Assembly (NCBI GenBank): GCA_964627665.1
Contig: CAZVKG010000040.1
Coordinates: 1-29,186 of the forward strand
Direction of reading: 5' to 3'
Source of the DNA: UBA1351 sp964627665
Lineage (GTDB): Bacteria; Bacillota; Clostridia; Lachnospirales; Vallitaleaceae
Length of the DNA: 29,186 nucleotides
The stretch's first letter is position 1. The number at the start of each line of letters is the position of its first letter. Shown here in pieces: positions 7,136-15,198 of the stretch. Position numbers and translations under genes: made by a program. The notes beneath the pieces are model-generated. The model did no database searches. It was not told the origin of the DNA and saw only the letters and a program-made list of their open reading frames with translations.

Positions 7136-9492
7136 TATTCTCTCTCCTTTAAGACTTCAACTAAGTCCAATTTTTTTATGGCTTTGACTGAAGTAAAATT
7201 GGCAATGGCCACTGCAATTATACATCCTATGGCTCCGATAATATATGCCTCCGTTGATACGTTTACCGGCCAAGAAAAAGCATCCACGTCCATAGAGTTC
7301 ACCAAACCATAATTTAAGAACCTTGTAAAGGGAATTCCTAATACAATTCCCACAAAGCATAACATCCAATACTCAAAACTCATAATTTCCTTGACTTCCT
7401 TAACATGTAATCCTAATACACGTAATGTGGCATATTCTCGGCTTCGTTCTGACATAGATATGACCGCTGTATTATAAATAATCGTAAAACCTATGGTAAT
7501 GGCAACAATTTGCATGATTACTAGCAAAAAATCATAAGATCCTAAAAGCGATTCATAAAGCTCTAATGTCTTTGCTTTATCCTCAATTTTTTGAATCTGA
7601 TCACTGTATAAGAGAGTTTCTCGTATAGTATCCATCGACTCTGTTTCAAAAATTAATGTGTTAATTTTTTCATCTTGTTCCATTAAGTCTGACAATAATT
7701 TCAAATCAATAAAGGCACTCGAACCAATATTTTGATTTACAATATCATATATAGGTATTTTAATATCTTCCCGAAATTCGGGACTGGATAAATAAATCAT
7801 ATCCCCTGCTTCGACATCTAGGTTATTGGCTAAAATACTTCCTAATATAATCCCTTCACGTGTTATAGGTAAATTAATCTCACGAAAATCATCATAGGCT
7901 TTATATAAGTAATTCTCTTCTCGAATACCGATTAATTTTGTTCCGGTTTGCTTGTATCCATTCTTCAGAATCACAGGAATATCTAAAATACCTTCGGCGT
8001 AGTCAATTCCCTCAATACGCATGGCCGATTGAATACCGGAAGCATAATCCACCGATTCTTCAAGAACGATTGATGCATCATATTTCATAACGTGGGTAAA
8101 CTGATTAAAAAACATAGAATCCATCATTGTATTCATCATGCCAATCATGGCCATCATACTATAGGAAAACATGATTCCGACAACAACAAAACTTGAGCGA
8201 ATCTTATTTCTTGAAATATTACGTACAGCCATAAATCCACGGCTATTTAAAATCAGGTGCAAGAAGGGAATTTTAAGTGTAATATCGCTTTTGACAGGTT
8301 TTGGGGCCGGAGGTCGCATGGCATCTACCGGTTTAAGATGTACCATCTTTCTTGCGCCAAAATAGGCTCCGATAATTCCGCCAATAACAGACATGACGCC
8401 GCCAATATAATAATAGACATAATCCGTGACAACATTCTCCATTGGTACTTTATAATAATCAAGGTAAAACTGTATATATGGACCTATCGTTAAAAGACTA
8501 ATGCCCACACCAACCAGCATGCCTAAGCTACCGGTGACTAATCCATAAAAAATGTAATGGAATAATATGGTCGTGTTAGAATAGCCAAATGCTTTCAATG
8601 TTCCAATCTGTGTTCGATCTTGTTCAATAATTCGCTTTAACATCAAATATAAAACCACAGCGGCCATTCCAATAAAGGTCATAGGTATAGTCGTCGACAT
8701 TGAGCGACCACCGGAAATTTCTTCTTCCATCATCAAATAGCTAAAAAGATCATCCTTTTCATAAAGTTCCATTAATCCATATTTTTCTAAAGCATCACGA
8801 AGTTGATCTTTAACATCATCATAGGCAACCCCTTCTTCAAACATAAAGGAGAGGTCATTGTAGACACCTTCCATGCCAAGAATCGACATCATCATGTCTT
8901 CATCAAAGTAGGCAATGTTATATTTAGTTGTATCTGAAAATAGTTCATTCACATTTTCCACGATATACACATACTCTGGAGAATAGATGGAACCTTGCAC
9001 TGTAAAAGTATGTTCCGCTTGATTCATCACTAAGGTAATCGGATCTCCCGGCTTGTATCCATATGCCTGATAAAAATCATGCCCAACTAAAATATCATTC
9101 ATTTCACGTAGGTCATTACCTTCATGAACATAGGCATTTAATCGATCATCATTTTCCTCGACAACCGTTGATATTCCTTTTAATCGAATAACATCTGTCC
9201 GATTATCCGGCATAAGTACTCGAAAGGTTCCAACAATACGTCCGTCCACTTGTTTAACCCCTTCGATTGCTTCGAGTCCACTCAATGCTGTTTTGGGAAT
9301 TTGTGTTACGGATGCAAAAGCATCACCTAATCGTTGTTCTGCATAATAATTGTTCTTCCCTTTTTCGACTTCTAGCAAGGCCGAATTCATTGTAGCATAG
9401 GTCCACACACCTAATGCCATTAACAAAATACATGAAAAATATGCTTTTTTGTGTCGTAACATGGATCGAATTGCTTTTTTTAAAAGGATCAC
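7135..9492 (-). CDS. MacB-like ABC transporter permease with two FtsX domains
   Basis: A 785-residue permease, the membrane part of a mechanotransmission-type exporter. A membrane segment near residues 18-36 is followed by a large extracellular domain (about 40-260). The first FtsX core (about 265-390) carries the coupling stretch QIGTLKAFGYSNTTILF. A second segment-plus-extracellular-domain unit follows from about 430, and the second FtsX core (about 655-780) carries SREYATLRVLGLHVKEVKEI. The internal duplication is typical of large Gram-positive FtsX permeases. It overlaps the ATPase gene by ATGA and the adaptor gene by TAATG, which indicates tight translational coupling. The substrate is unknown; peptides, lipids or antibiotics are usual for the family. 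Confidence 0.92.
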   Translation of the reverse strand: MILLKKAIRSMLRHKKAYFSCILLMALGVWTYATMNSALLEVEKGKNNYYAEQRLGDAFASVTQIPKTALSGLEAIEGVKQVDGRIVGTFRVLMPDNRTDVIRLKGISTVVEENDDRLNAYVHEGNDLREMNDILVGHDFYQAYGYKPGDPITLVMNQAEHTFTVQGSIYSPEYVYIVENVNELFSDTTKYNIAYFDEDMMMSILGMEGVYNDLSFMFEEGVAYDDVKDQLRDALEKYGLMELYEKDDLFSYLMMEEEISGGRSMSTTIPMTFIGMAAVVLYLMLKRIIEQDRTQIGTLKAFGYSNTTILFHYIFYGLVTGSLGMLVGVGISLLTIGPYIQFYLDYYKVPMENVVTDYVYYYIGGVMSVIGGIIGAYFGARKMVHLKPVDAMRPPAPKPVKSDITLKIPFLHLILNSRGFMAVRNISRNKIRSSFVVVGIMFSYSMMAMIGMMNTMMDSMFFNQFTHVMKYDASIVLEESVDYASGIQSAMRIEGIDYAEGILDIPVILKNGYKQTGTKLIGIREENYLYKAYDDFREINLPITREGIILGSILANNLDVEAGDMIYLSSPEFREDIKIPIYDIVNQNIGSSAFIDLKLLSDLMEQDEKINTLIFETESMDTIRETLLYSDQIQKIEDKAKTLELYESLLGSYDFLLVIMQIVAITIGFTIIYNTAVISMSERSREYATLRVLGLHVKEVKEIMSFEYWMLCFVGIVLGIPFTRFLNYGLVNSMDVDAFSWPVNVSTEAYIIGAIGCIIAVAIANFTSVKAIKKLDLVEVLKERE

Positions 9493-10205
9493 CAGCTAAC
9501 CTCCTCCGGCTGCATCGGATGCTCATTCTCGACCACCTTTTCAATGAGTCCATCCTTCACATAAAACACACGGTCTGCCATATCCCCAATAGATTGATTA
9601 TGAGTAATAATGGCAACCGTTTTTTTATAGGTTTTATTAAATGCTTTTAATACTTTTAATGCCCCGATTCCTGTTGTAACATCAAGTGCTCCGGTCGGTT
9701 CGTCACACAATAAAATATCCGGATTTTTGGCAACGGCACGAGCAATAGCTACACGTTGTTGCTGGCCACCGGATAATTGAGACGGAAAATGATTCCCTCG
9801 GTCAGCCAACTCAATTTCTTCTAGCAATTTATCAATATCAAGGGCATCTTCGGAAAGCTCCGAGGCTAACATAATGTTTTCCTTTGCTGTTAGATTCGGT
9901 ACGAGATTATAAAACTGAAAAATAAATCCAATGGCTTCTCGGCGATATTTTGTCAGTTCTTTTTCGGATAATTCTCCGATTTCTTTTCCTTTATAATTCA
10001 CACTTCCACTTGTAGGCGTATCAATACCACCGACAATATTTAAGATGGTACTTTTTCCGGACCCACTCGGTCCTAAGATAACAACAAATTCTCCATCGTA
10101 GAGTTCGAGATTGACTCCACGTAGTGCATGGACAACAATTTCTCCCATTTGGTATTCTTTTATTAAGTCTGTGACTTCTAAAATCTTTTGTTTATTTTCT
10201 ACCAT
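9489..10205 (-). CDS. MacB/LolD-type ABC transporter ATP-binding protein
   Basis: A 238-residue ATPase of the MacB/LolD/FtsE-like group. Walker A is GPSGSGKST (45-53), the Q-loop FQFYNLVP (96-103), the signature LSGGQQQR (144-151), Walker B ILLCDEP (164-170), with the H-loop in ITHN. TGALD after Walker B is characteristic of this branch. It is the first gene of the ATPase-permease-adaptor operon and overlaps the permease by 4 bp. It drives the FtsX permease from the cytosol. Its 172-bp upstream region is shared with the divergent putP-like gene. Confidence 0.95.
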   Translation of the reverse strand: MVENKQKILEVTDLIKEYQMGEIVVHALRGVNLELYDGEFVVILGPSGSGKSTILNIVGGIDTPTSGSVNYKGKEIGELSEKELTKYRREAIGFIFQFYNLVPNLTAKENIMLASELSEDALDIDKLLEEIELADRGNHFPSQLSGGQQQRVAIARAVAKNPDILLCDEPTGALDVTTGIGALKVLKAFNKTYKKTVAIITHNQSIGDMADRVFYVKDGLIEKVVENEHPMQPEEVSW

Positions 10206-10253
10206 TAACCTTCCTCTCTTTCCAATTGAAGCACGTATCCTTTGTATTTATTT

Positions 10254-10276
10254 TACCATATGTGGTACCAAGTATA
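10254..10276 (-). promoter_or_regulatory. Operator-like dyad beside a TATACT box before the export operon
   Basis: TACCATATGTGGTACCA (10254-10270) contains the inverted repeat TACCA-TATG-TGGTA and the palindrome TGGTACCA. On the minus strand it lies directly downstream of a TATACT box (10271-10276), where a repressor would block initiation of the ABC export operon. No good -35 is visible, and no regulator gene is adjacent. Confidence 0.35.
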
Positions 10277-10306
10277 TAGATATAGATAATTGAAATTGTA
10301 ATTCTT

Positions 10307-10335
10307 TTGCATTTTTAGGTGATTTCTTGTATAAT
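10307..10335 (+). promoter_or_regulatory. Candidate sigma-A promoter of the putP-like gene
   Basis: TTGCAT (10307-10312) and a perfect TATAAT (10330-10335) are separated by exactly 17 bp, upstream of RBS AGGAGG (10366-10371) and the ATG at 10378. Confidence 0.7.
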
Positions 10336-10377
10336 TCTTTTTAGTGCTTTACTACTTTAATTCATAGGAGGAACATC

Positions 10378-11844
10378 ATGACAGTGAGTATCGGGACGTA
10401 CATAACGTTTATTTTGTATTTTATTTTTATGTTAAGTATTGGTTTGTATTACTATTCAAAATCCAAAGGTCTATCCGACTACATTTTAGGTGGCCGTAAC
10501 CTAAACAGTTGGGTTACCGCACTAAGTGCACAGGCTTCAGATATGAGCGGATGGCTACTACTCGGACTACCGGGCGCCGCCTATCTAAGCGGTCTTGAAG
10601 CAAGTTGGATCGCAATAGGGCTTTTAGTCGGAACGTATTTAAACTGGAAGTTCGTTGCAAAGAAACTGCGCCAGTATACAGAACACTCCGGCGATTCGCT
10701 AACGATTCCTGACTATCTTGAGAATCGATTTATGGATTCCTCTAAAACACTTCGAATGATTGCAGCAACAATAATCCTTATATTTTTCTTAATCTACACA
10801 GCCTCCGGCTTTGTTGCCAGTGCAACTTTGTTTGAATCCGTGTTTGGTTTTAATTATTATGCCGCCTTAACCATCGGTGCACTTATCGTTATCTCTTATA
10901 CTTTTTTAGGTGGATTCATGGCAGTATGTTGGACAGATTTTTTCCAAGGTTTACTCATGTTTATCGCCATTCTTATCGTACCAATAATTGCCATCGTCCA
11001 TCTTGGCGGCTTTAGCGATACACTCTCCCAGATTCGAACAATTGACCCTAATCTTCTAAACTTTTTTGCAGATGCTTCCGGCAATCCGGTGACTGCTATT
11101 GGAATAATATCACTTCTTGCCTGGGGACTTGGATACTTTGGACAACCGCATATCCTTGTGCGATTTATGGGGATCCATGATGCAAAGGCAATTAAGCAAT
11201 CGCGTCTTATTGCAATGATCTGGGTAACCTTATCCCTTGGAGCATCTGTTCTTGTGGGTATAATAGGAAGAGCATATTTTACAACAATGTTAGATAACTC
11301 TGAAACTGTTTTTATGGATCTCATTGGAGCACTCTTTCACCCGGTTGTCGCCGGCTTACTTTTAGCTGCAATTCTAGCCGCTGTCATGAGTACTGCCGAT
11401 TCACAACTCTTAGTTACCGCCTCCTCAATTTCTGAAGACTTTTACAAAGTTCTCTTACGAAAAAATGCTTCCGATAAAGAACTACTTTGGGTCAGTCGAT
11501 TCACCGTAATCCTGGTCGCCATCATCGCATACATCATCGCTCTTAACCCGGATAACTCGGTAATGGGTCTTGTGTCTTATGCCTGGGCAGGCTTTGGGGC
11601 CACCTTCGGGCCAGTTATCCTCTTTTCCCTATATTGGAAGCGTATGAACAAATGGGGCGCACTCGCCGGACTTGTCTTTGGTGGTATCACAACCATCATA
11701 TGGAAATTCACCACAAGTCCATTGTACGAAATCGTCCCCGGATTCATCGTCGCCACCTTGGCCATTATCCTCTTTAGCCTAATCACCAAAAAGCCCAAAA
11801 ATGGCATCGAACGGGAATTTGACCACGTAACATCGATGGATTAA
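10378..11844 (+). CDS. putP: Sodium/solute symporter, PutP-like (sodium:proline)
   Basis: A 488-residue protein of the sodium:solute symporter (SSS) family with about 13 membrane segments. The N-terminal part, GGRNLNSWVTALSAQASDMSGW (about residues 38-59), is the PutP subfamily stretch that contributes to sodium and proline binding. ILAAVMSTADSQLLV (about 335-349) is the second conserved family motif. Length fits PutP (about 500 residues). Proline uptake driven by sodium is the likely role, but a related substrate is possible. It is a single gene with its own strong promoter and RBS, divergent from the ABC exporter and followed by a long hairpin terminator. Confidence 0.9.
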   Translation: MTVSIGTYITFILYFIFMLSIGLYYYSKSKGLSDYILGGRNLNSWVTALSAQASDMSGWLLLGLPGAAYLSGLEASWIAIGLLVGTYLNWKFVAKKLRQYTEHSGDSLTIPDYLENRFMDSSKTLRMIAATIILIFFLIYTASGFVASATLFESVFGFNYYAALTIGALIVISYTFLGGFMAVCWTDFFQGLLMFIAILIVPIIAIVHLGGFSDTLSQIRTIDPNLLNFFADASGNPVTAIGIISLLAWGLGYFGQPHILVRFMGIHDAKAIKQSRLIAMIWVTLSLGASVLVGIIGRAYFTTMLDNSETVFMDLIGALFHPVVAGLLLAAILAAVMSTADSQLLVTASSISEDFYKVLLRKNASDKELLWVSRFTVILVAIIAYIIALNPDNSVMGLVSYAWAGFGATFGPVILFSLYWKRMNKWGALAGLVFGGITTIIWKFTTSPLYEIVPGFIVATLAIILFSLITKKPKNGIEREFDHVTSMD

Positions 11845-11869
11845 AATCGAGTGACAAAAACACGAAGTG

Positions 11870-11940
11870 TGCATAAAAAAGATATAGCCTTGATTTCGCA
11901 AGTTTACTTGCAGAAATCAAGGCTATATCTTTTTTATGCA
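11870..11940. terminator. 71-nt near-perfect hairpin, bidirectional terminator
   Basis: Arms 11870-11897 and 11913-11940 (28 bp) are exact reverse complements. The 15-nt centre can extend the stem (GCAAG/CTTGC) with one bulged A at 11912 and a TTTA loop. Each arm carries a six-base A or T tract, so either transcript gets a U-run. It sits between convergent genes (putP-like forward, GH130 reverse), which suits a two-way terminator. The core is unusually long. Confidence 0.85.
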
Positions 11941-11959
11941 GTGCTACAGTATGTAGCAC
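11941..11959. repeat. Small inverted repeat
   Basis: GTGCTACA and TGTAGCAC form an 8-bp stem with a GTA loop immediately after the 71-nt hairpin and before the tandem repeats. No role can be assigned; it may be a degraded member of the repeat cluster. Confidence 0.6.
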
Positions 11960-11963
11960 TTTG

Positions 11964-12060
11964 GCACGACTGAAGTCACTGTGCTTTGGCACGACTGAAG
12001 TCGCTGTGCTTGGCACGACTGGGGTCGGTGTGCTTTGCACGACTTATAGTAACTTTAAAT
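11964..12060. repeat. Tandem array of ~24-25-bp repeats with internal dyad
   Basis: Four copies start at 11964, 11989, 12013 and 12037, a period of 25, 24 and 24 bp. Each begins GCACGACT. The first three continue as GCACGACTGAAGTC (third copy GACTGGGGTC) and end in GTGC followed by TTTG or TTG. GACT-GA-AGTC is a small palindrome nested in an outer GCAC/GTGC pair, so each unit could form a short hairpin. The fourth copy degenerates into the stop codon of the GH130 gene (12044-12046). There are no unique spacers, so this is not CRISPR. Confidence 0.8.
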
Positions 12061-13204
12061 TCGCTTCAATTAAAGCACAACGCTGTTTCACACAATCGAA
12101 CGAGCGCAAAGGATCTGTCGGTGTATTAAACACATAATCTTTCAACCGATCTAATGTCGTTGTCGCCACATGCATGCGGGTATCCGACGATGCATAATAG
12201 ATAAATACATCTTCTCCATCTACAATCGCGCCATTTGTAAAGACAACATTAGATACATCACCAACACGTTCTTTTCCAAGGGGCTCAATTAAAAATCCTG
12301 AAGGTTCTGCAATCACTTCCCACGGTTTGTCCAAATCCGTTGCAAATGCGTAGATGACATAGCGCAGACCGGCTGCCGTATTACGAACACCATGGGCAAT
12401 ATGAATATATCCTTTTTCGGTTTTTATCGGGACCGCGCCTCCACCATTTTTTGCTTCAGTAATCGTATGAAATTTACGTTGGCTTGTAATAATTTCTTCA
12501 TCAATGACTGCATGTTCTATATCATCACATACTCCAAAACCAACACCTCCACCTGAACCTGTGTCTAGAAATGAATCCATGGGTCGAGTATAAAAGGCAT
12601 ATTTTCCATCAACAAAATCAGGAAGTAGCACAACATTTCTTTGTTGTGGCGAGCGCTTAGTTAGCAGATTATCTAAACGTTCCCAGCTTTTTAAGTCTTT
12701 TGTCCGTACAATACCGGCTTCTGCTTTTGCCGCAGATAAGTCATTTTGTCTTGTATCTTTTGATTCAGAACAAAACACACCATAAATATAACCGTCTTCA
12801 TGTTGTGTTAAGCGCATATCATACACATTCACTTCATCAGGATAGAGATCCGGTAGTTGAATCGGATACTCCCAGAAGGTAAATCCTTCAATTCCTGTCT
12901 TGCTCTCGGCAACACCAAAAAAAGATTTACGGTCCTTTCCTTCAATTCTTGCAACCATATAAAAAGTATCACCAAGCTTGATCGCTCCCGCATTAAATAC
13001 TGCATTAACACCAAGGCGTTCCATAAAATACGGGTTACTTTCTATGTTTAAATCATATTTCCAAGTAAGGGGAATATGATTTCTGGTTAACACCGGATGT
13101 TCATATCGATCAAATATTCCGTTATAAATCGATGATTTTTTATTTTTACCTTCAATGAGTTTTTGATATTTATTCAATTCAATATAATAGTTTGGGTGCA
13201 ACAT
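12044..13204 (-). CDS. GH130 phosphorylase, probably 4-O-beta-D-mannosyl-D-glucose phosphorylase
   Basis: Cleaves beta-1,4-mannosyl-glucose with phosphate to mannose 1-phosphate and glucose, in the cytosol. The 386-residue protein matches GH130 subfamily 1 (BfMGP/RaMP1 type) in length and in NAVFNAGAIKLGDTFYMVARIEG, VYDMRLTQHEDGYIYGVF, YAFYTRPMDSF and the C-terminal YYASSDTRMHVATTT. Asp129 in VYDMR corresponds to the catalytic acid of the family. A related mannan phosphorylase activity is the main alternative. The pairing with a cellobiose 2-epimerase gene strongly favours the mannobiose pathway. Its RBS (AGGAGG) lies inside the last codons of the epimerase gene, so the two are translationally linked. 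Its stop codon lies in the last copy of a tandem repeat. Confidence 0.9.
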   Translation of the reverse strand: MLHPNYYIELNKYQKLIEGKNKKSSIYNGIFDRYEHPVLTRNHIPLTWKYDLNIESNPYFMERLGVNAVFNAGAIKLGDTFYMVARIEGKDRKSFFGVAESKTGIEGFTFWEYPIQLPDLYPDEVNVYDMRLTQHEDGYIYGVFCSESKDTRQNDLSAAKAEAGIVRTKDLKSWERLDNLLTKRSPQQRNVVLLPDFVDGKYAFYTRPMDSFLDTGSGGGVGFGVCDDIEHAVIDEEIITSQRKFHTITEAKNGGGAVPIKTEKGYIHIAHGVRNTAAGLRYVIYAFATDLDKPWEVIAEPSGFLIEPLGKERVGDVSNVVFTNGAIVDGEDVFIYYASSDTRMHVATTTLDRLKDYVFNTPTDPLRSFDCVKQRCALIEANLKLL

Positions 13205-13205
13205 A

Positions 13206-14390
13206 TTAACCTCCTAAATTTATCTTACCATGCCGTTGTATAATTTCAAAACACATACGCCCATTATGATAAGGCGCCTTCCATGATTCAACTATGTGTT
13301 TTTTCTTATCCGGCTGATGGTTTTCATCCACTTGCCAGTACCATTCTCCACCTTTACGCGAATCAATCACATAGCTTTTAATATATTCCCAGATATCTTT
13401 AACCGCTTGTAAGTACTCTGTTTTTTCCGGAGATTTTTCATATCCATTCGCGAATCCAACCATGGCTTCTGCTTGGACCCACCATATACGATTCCTATCG
13501 TCAATACCATTTTCACATTCATTAAGTAGAGAGCCATCTACATAGGCTTTTTCAAAGACCTTCTGTGTCAATGCTTCGGTGATAGGTTTAATGTCTTGCG
13601 TCAAGTAGTCGTCATCAATAATCTCAAGGCCTCGGTCAATCAACCAGGCTGCTTCAATATCATGCCCATATGAATGAAGATCAATCATTGTGTCCATTTT
13701 TTTTGTAAAAAACACTTCTTGTCGCTGTAACTTTGGATTATAAATTTTACTTTTCACGATGCTCAAAATATAAAGTAGGCGTTCTTTTACACTGCTATCT
13801 TTAGTTACCCGGTACAGCTCTGTATAGGCTTCAAAAACATGTAATAAGGTATTCATTGTTTTTTCTGCTTCAATACCATTTTCAGATAATTTTTGATTGG
13901 ATGCCGGGGTAAAATCTCTCTTAAAAGCTTCAAGATATCCATATGCATCCGTACATTTTTCTTCAATCTGTTTATATAACTCTTTTGCTAAAAAGAGGGC
14001 TTGTTGATCTTGACTCACATCATAATACGATGAAAGCGCATAAACCATAAATGCTTGAGCATAGGTATGTTTTGTCGTATCGCTTGCCTTACCATCATAC
14101 GTAACGTCCCAGTAAACACCACCATAGCTTTCATCAAAACAACTGGTCTTAATAAAGCCATAGGCATGATGCGCGTGTTCAAGTAACTTCTCATCTTTTA
14201 ACAGCATATAGGCATTGGAGAAAAACCACAGTATTCGAGCATGATAAATCGTTCCTTTGTTTGCTTTTGATTGCACTTCTAAGGCACAATTCATTTCCCC
14301 GTAATAACCACCATACTTTTCATCTCTCATGCCTTTCCAAAAAGGGATTAACTTGTCTTTTAAATGCCTTTCAACTTCTTGAATGAACAT
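13206..14390 (-). CDS. Cellobiose 2-epimerase
   Basis: Epimerises the reducing-end glucose or mannose of beta-1,4-disaccharides. In the mannan pathway it turns mannobiose into mannosyl-glucose for the GH130 phosphorylase. The 394-residue protein belongs to the AGE (alpha/alpha-barrel) family. Visible conserved residues are Arg52 (HARILWFF), His184 (TLLHVFEA), His243 (HSYGHDIEAAWL), the WWVQAEAM motif (303-310) and His375 (KAPYHNGRM). These match the catalytic arginine and histidines I recall from Ruminococcus albus CE. N-acylglucosamine 2-epimerase is less likely given this pattern and the neighbour. It is first in the two-gene unit; its terminal Leu-Gly-Gly codons supply the RBS of the next gene. 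No mannan-specific transporter or hydrolase is in the window. Confidence 0.92.
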   Translation of the reverse strand: MFIQEVERHLKDKLIPFWKGMRDEKYGGYYGEMNCALEVQSKANKGTIYHARILWFFSNAYMLLKDEKLLEHAHHAYGFIKTSCFDESYGGVYWDVTYDGKASDTTKHTYAQAFMVYALSSYYDVSQDQQALFLAKELYKQIEEKCTDAYGYLEAFKRDFTPASNQKLSENGIEAEKTMNTLLHVFEAYTELYRVTKDSSVKERLLYILSIVKSKIYNPKLQRQEVFFTKKMDTMIDLHSYGHDIEAAWLIDRGLEIIDDDYLTQDIKPITEALTQKVFEKAYVDGSLLNECENGIDDRNRIWWVQAEAMVGFANGYEKSPEKTEYLQAVKDIWEYIKSYVIDSRKGGEWYWQVDENHQPDKKKHIVESWKAPYHNGRMCFEIIQRHGKINLGG

Positions 14391-14426
14391 ATTTCACCTA
14401 ACTTTCCAATTTACTAATTTGTTTAT

Positions 14427-14456
14427 ATCATAGCATATTTAGCTTAGTTTTGTCTA
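14427..14456 (-). promoter_or_regulatory. Candidate promoter of the mannobiose operon with flanking direct repeats
   Basis: On the minus strand, TAGACA (14451-14456) and the extended -10 TGCTATGAT (hexamer 14427-14432) are 18 bp apart. TAAGCTAAA occurs twice (complements of 14438-14446 and 14461-14469), 23 bp apart on either side of the -35, an arrangement typical of an operator or activator site. Confidence 0.55.
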
Positions 14457-14483
14457 TTTTTTTAGCTTAATTTAATCTGTTTT

Positions 14484-14522
14484 TGCAAAAAAAATACTTC
14501 AAGCAATTTAACTTGAAGTATT
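14484..14522 (-). terminator. Rho-independent terminator of the GerMN/GGDEF-EAL/YgjV operon
   Basis: AATACTTCAAG (14493-14503) and CTTGAAGTATT (14512-14522) form an 11-bp stem with an 8-nt loop. On the minus strand it is followed by a T7 run (complement of 14487-14493). It lies 15 bp after the stop of the YgjV-GNAT gene. Confidence 0.8.
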
Positions 14523-14536
14523 GAATGTAGTTTAAC

Positions 14537-15175
14537 TTAGTTTAATTCCAATACATATACGGTTTGTTCATGTGTTGCATCTTTTTTAAAGCCCATTTTT
14601 TCTAAGTAATTAATATGTTTTTCGTTGGATGCAAAACAGATTAATTTACTATAGCCTTTTTCATGAAAAAACGATTTTTTATCTTTAAAAATAAACTTTC
14701 CGATTTTAAAGTCCCGATACTCCGGAATAACAAAATCCAAATCAACTTTTAATGTCTCGTCTTCATAATGTGACGCTAAAAAAATCCCTGCCGGCACCAT
14801 ATTTCTTAAAACAAAAAAGCTGACATCCATATGCTCATAATTGCCCAGATATCCATCTGAATACTTCTCAATGCCTTTTGCATGAAATTTCATAAAGTAA
14901 TCTAAATACCTTGATTCATTTTCAATCGGCATAATTTTAAAGTATTCTTTGAGTCGATAAATTTTCACTAAGTAATAAATATTCACGCCGACAATACATA
15001 AATTCATAACCCCCACAGGCAATGCACCAATCATAAAACCATATATGGCAAACACTAATGAACCGATGAGGTTAATCCAGCGTAACTTGATAATTGAACC
15101 CATCAACAATGAAATTAATACTAATGTAGATGCTAAATATCCAACCCATTCTAACCAATGAATTCCTAATAGCAT
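14537..15175 (-). CDS. YgjV-like membrane domain fused to a GNAT-like domain
   Basis: A 212-residue protein in two parts. Residues 1-75 hold three hydrophobic segments (about 8-26, 32-49 and 52-70) resembling the small YgjV-type membrane family. Residues 85-212 look like a GNAT acetyltransferase: FVIPEYRDFKIGKFIF resembles motif A but lacks the canonical first glycine of Q/RxxGxG, and NEKHINYLEKMGFKKD matches the end of the fold. Acetyl-CoA binding and activity are therefore uncertain. The GNAT part would face the cytosol if the third segment ends there. RBS GGGGG precedes the ATG. It starts 23 bp after the GGDEF-EAL gene and is the last gene before the terminator, so it probably belongs to the same operon. 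The function is unknown. Confidence 0.65.
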   Translation of the reverse strand: MLLGIHWLEWVGYLASTLVLISLLMGSIIKLRWINLIGSLVFAIYGFMIGALPVGVMNLCIVGVNIYYLVKIYRLKEYFKIMPIENESRYLDYFMKFHAKGIEKYSDGYLGNYEHMDVSFFVLRNMVPAGIFLASHYEDETLKVDLDFVIPEYRDFKIGKFIFKDKKSFFHEKGYSKLICFASNEKHINYLEKMGFKKDATHEQTVYVLELN

Positions 15176-15198
15176 AATAAAAACCCCCTAACAATTTA

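Noticed and set aside
10896..11324. A 142-codon open frame on the minus strand inside the putP-like gene
   Set aside because: It lies wholly inside a clear symporter gene on the other strand, has no RBS and has no recognisable protein character.
11964..12060. CRISPR array
   Set aside because: Repeats are contiguous with period 24-25 bp and no unique spacers, and there are no cas genes in the window.
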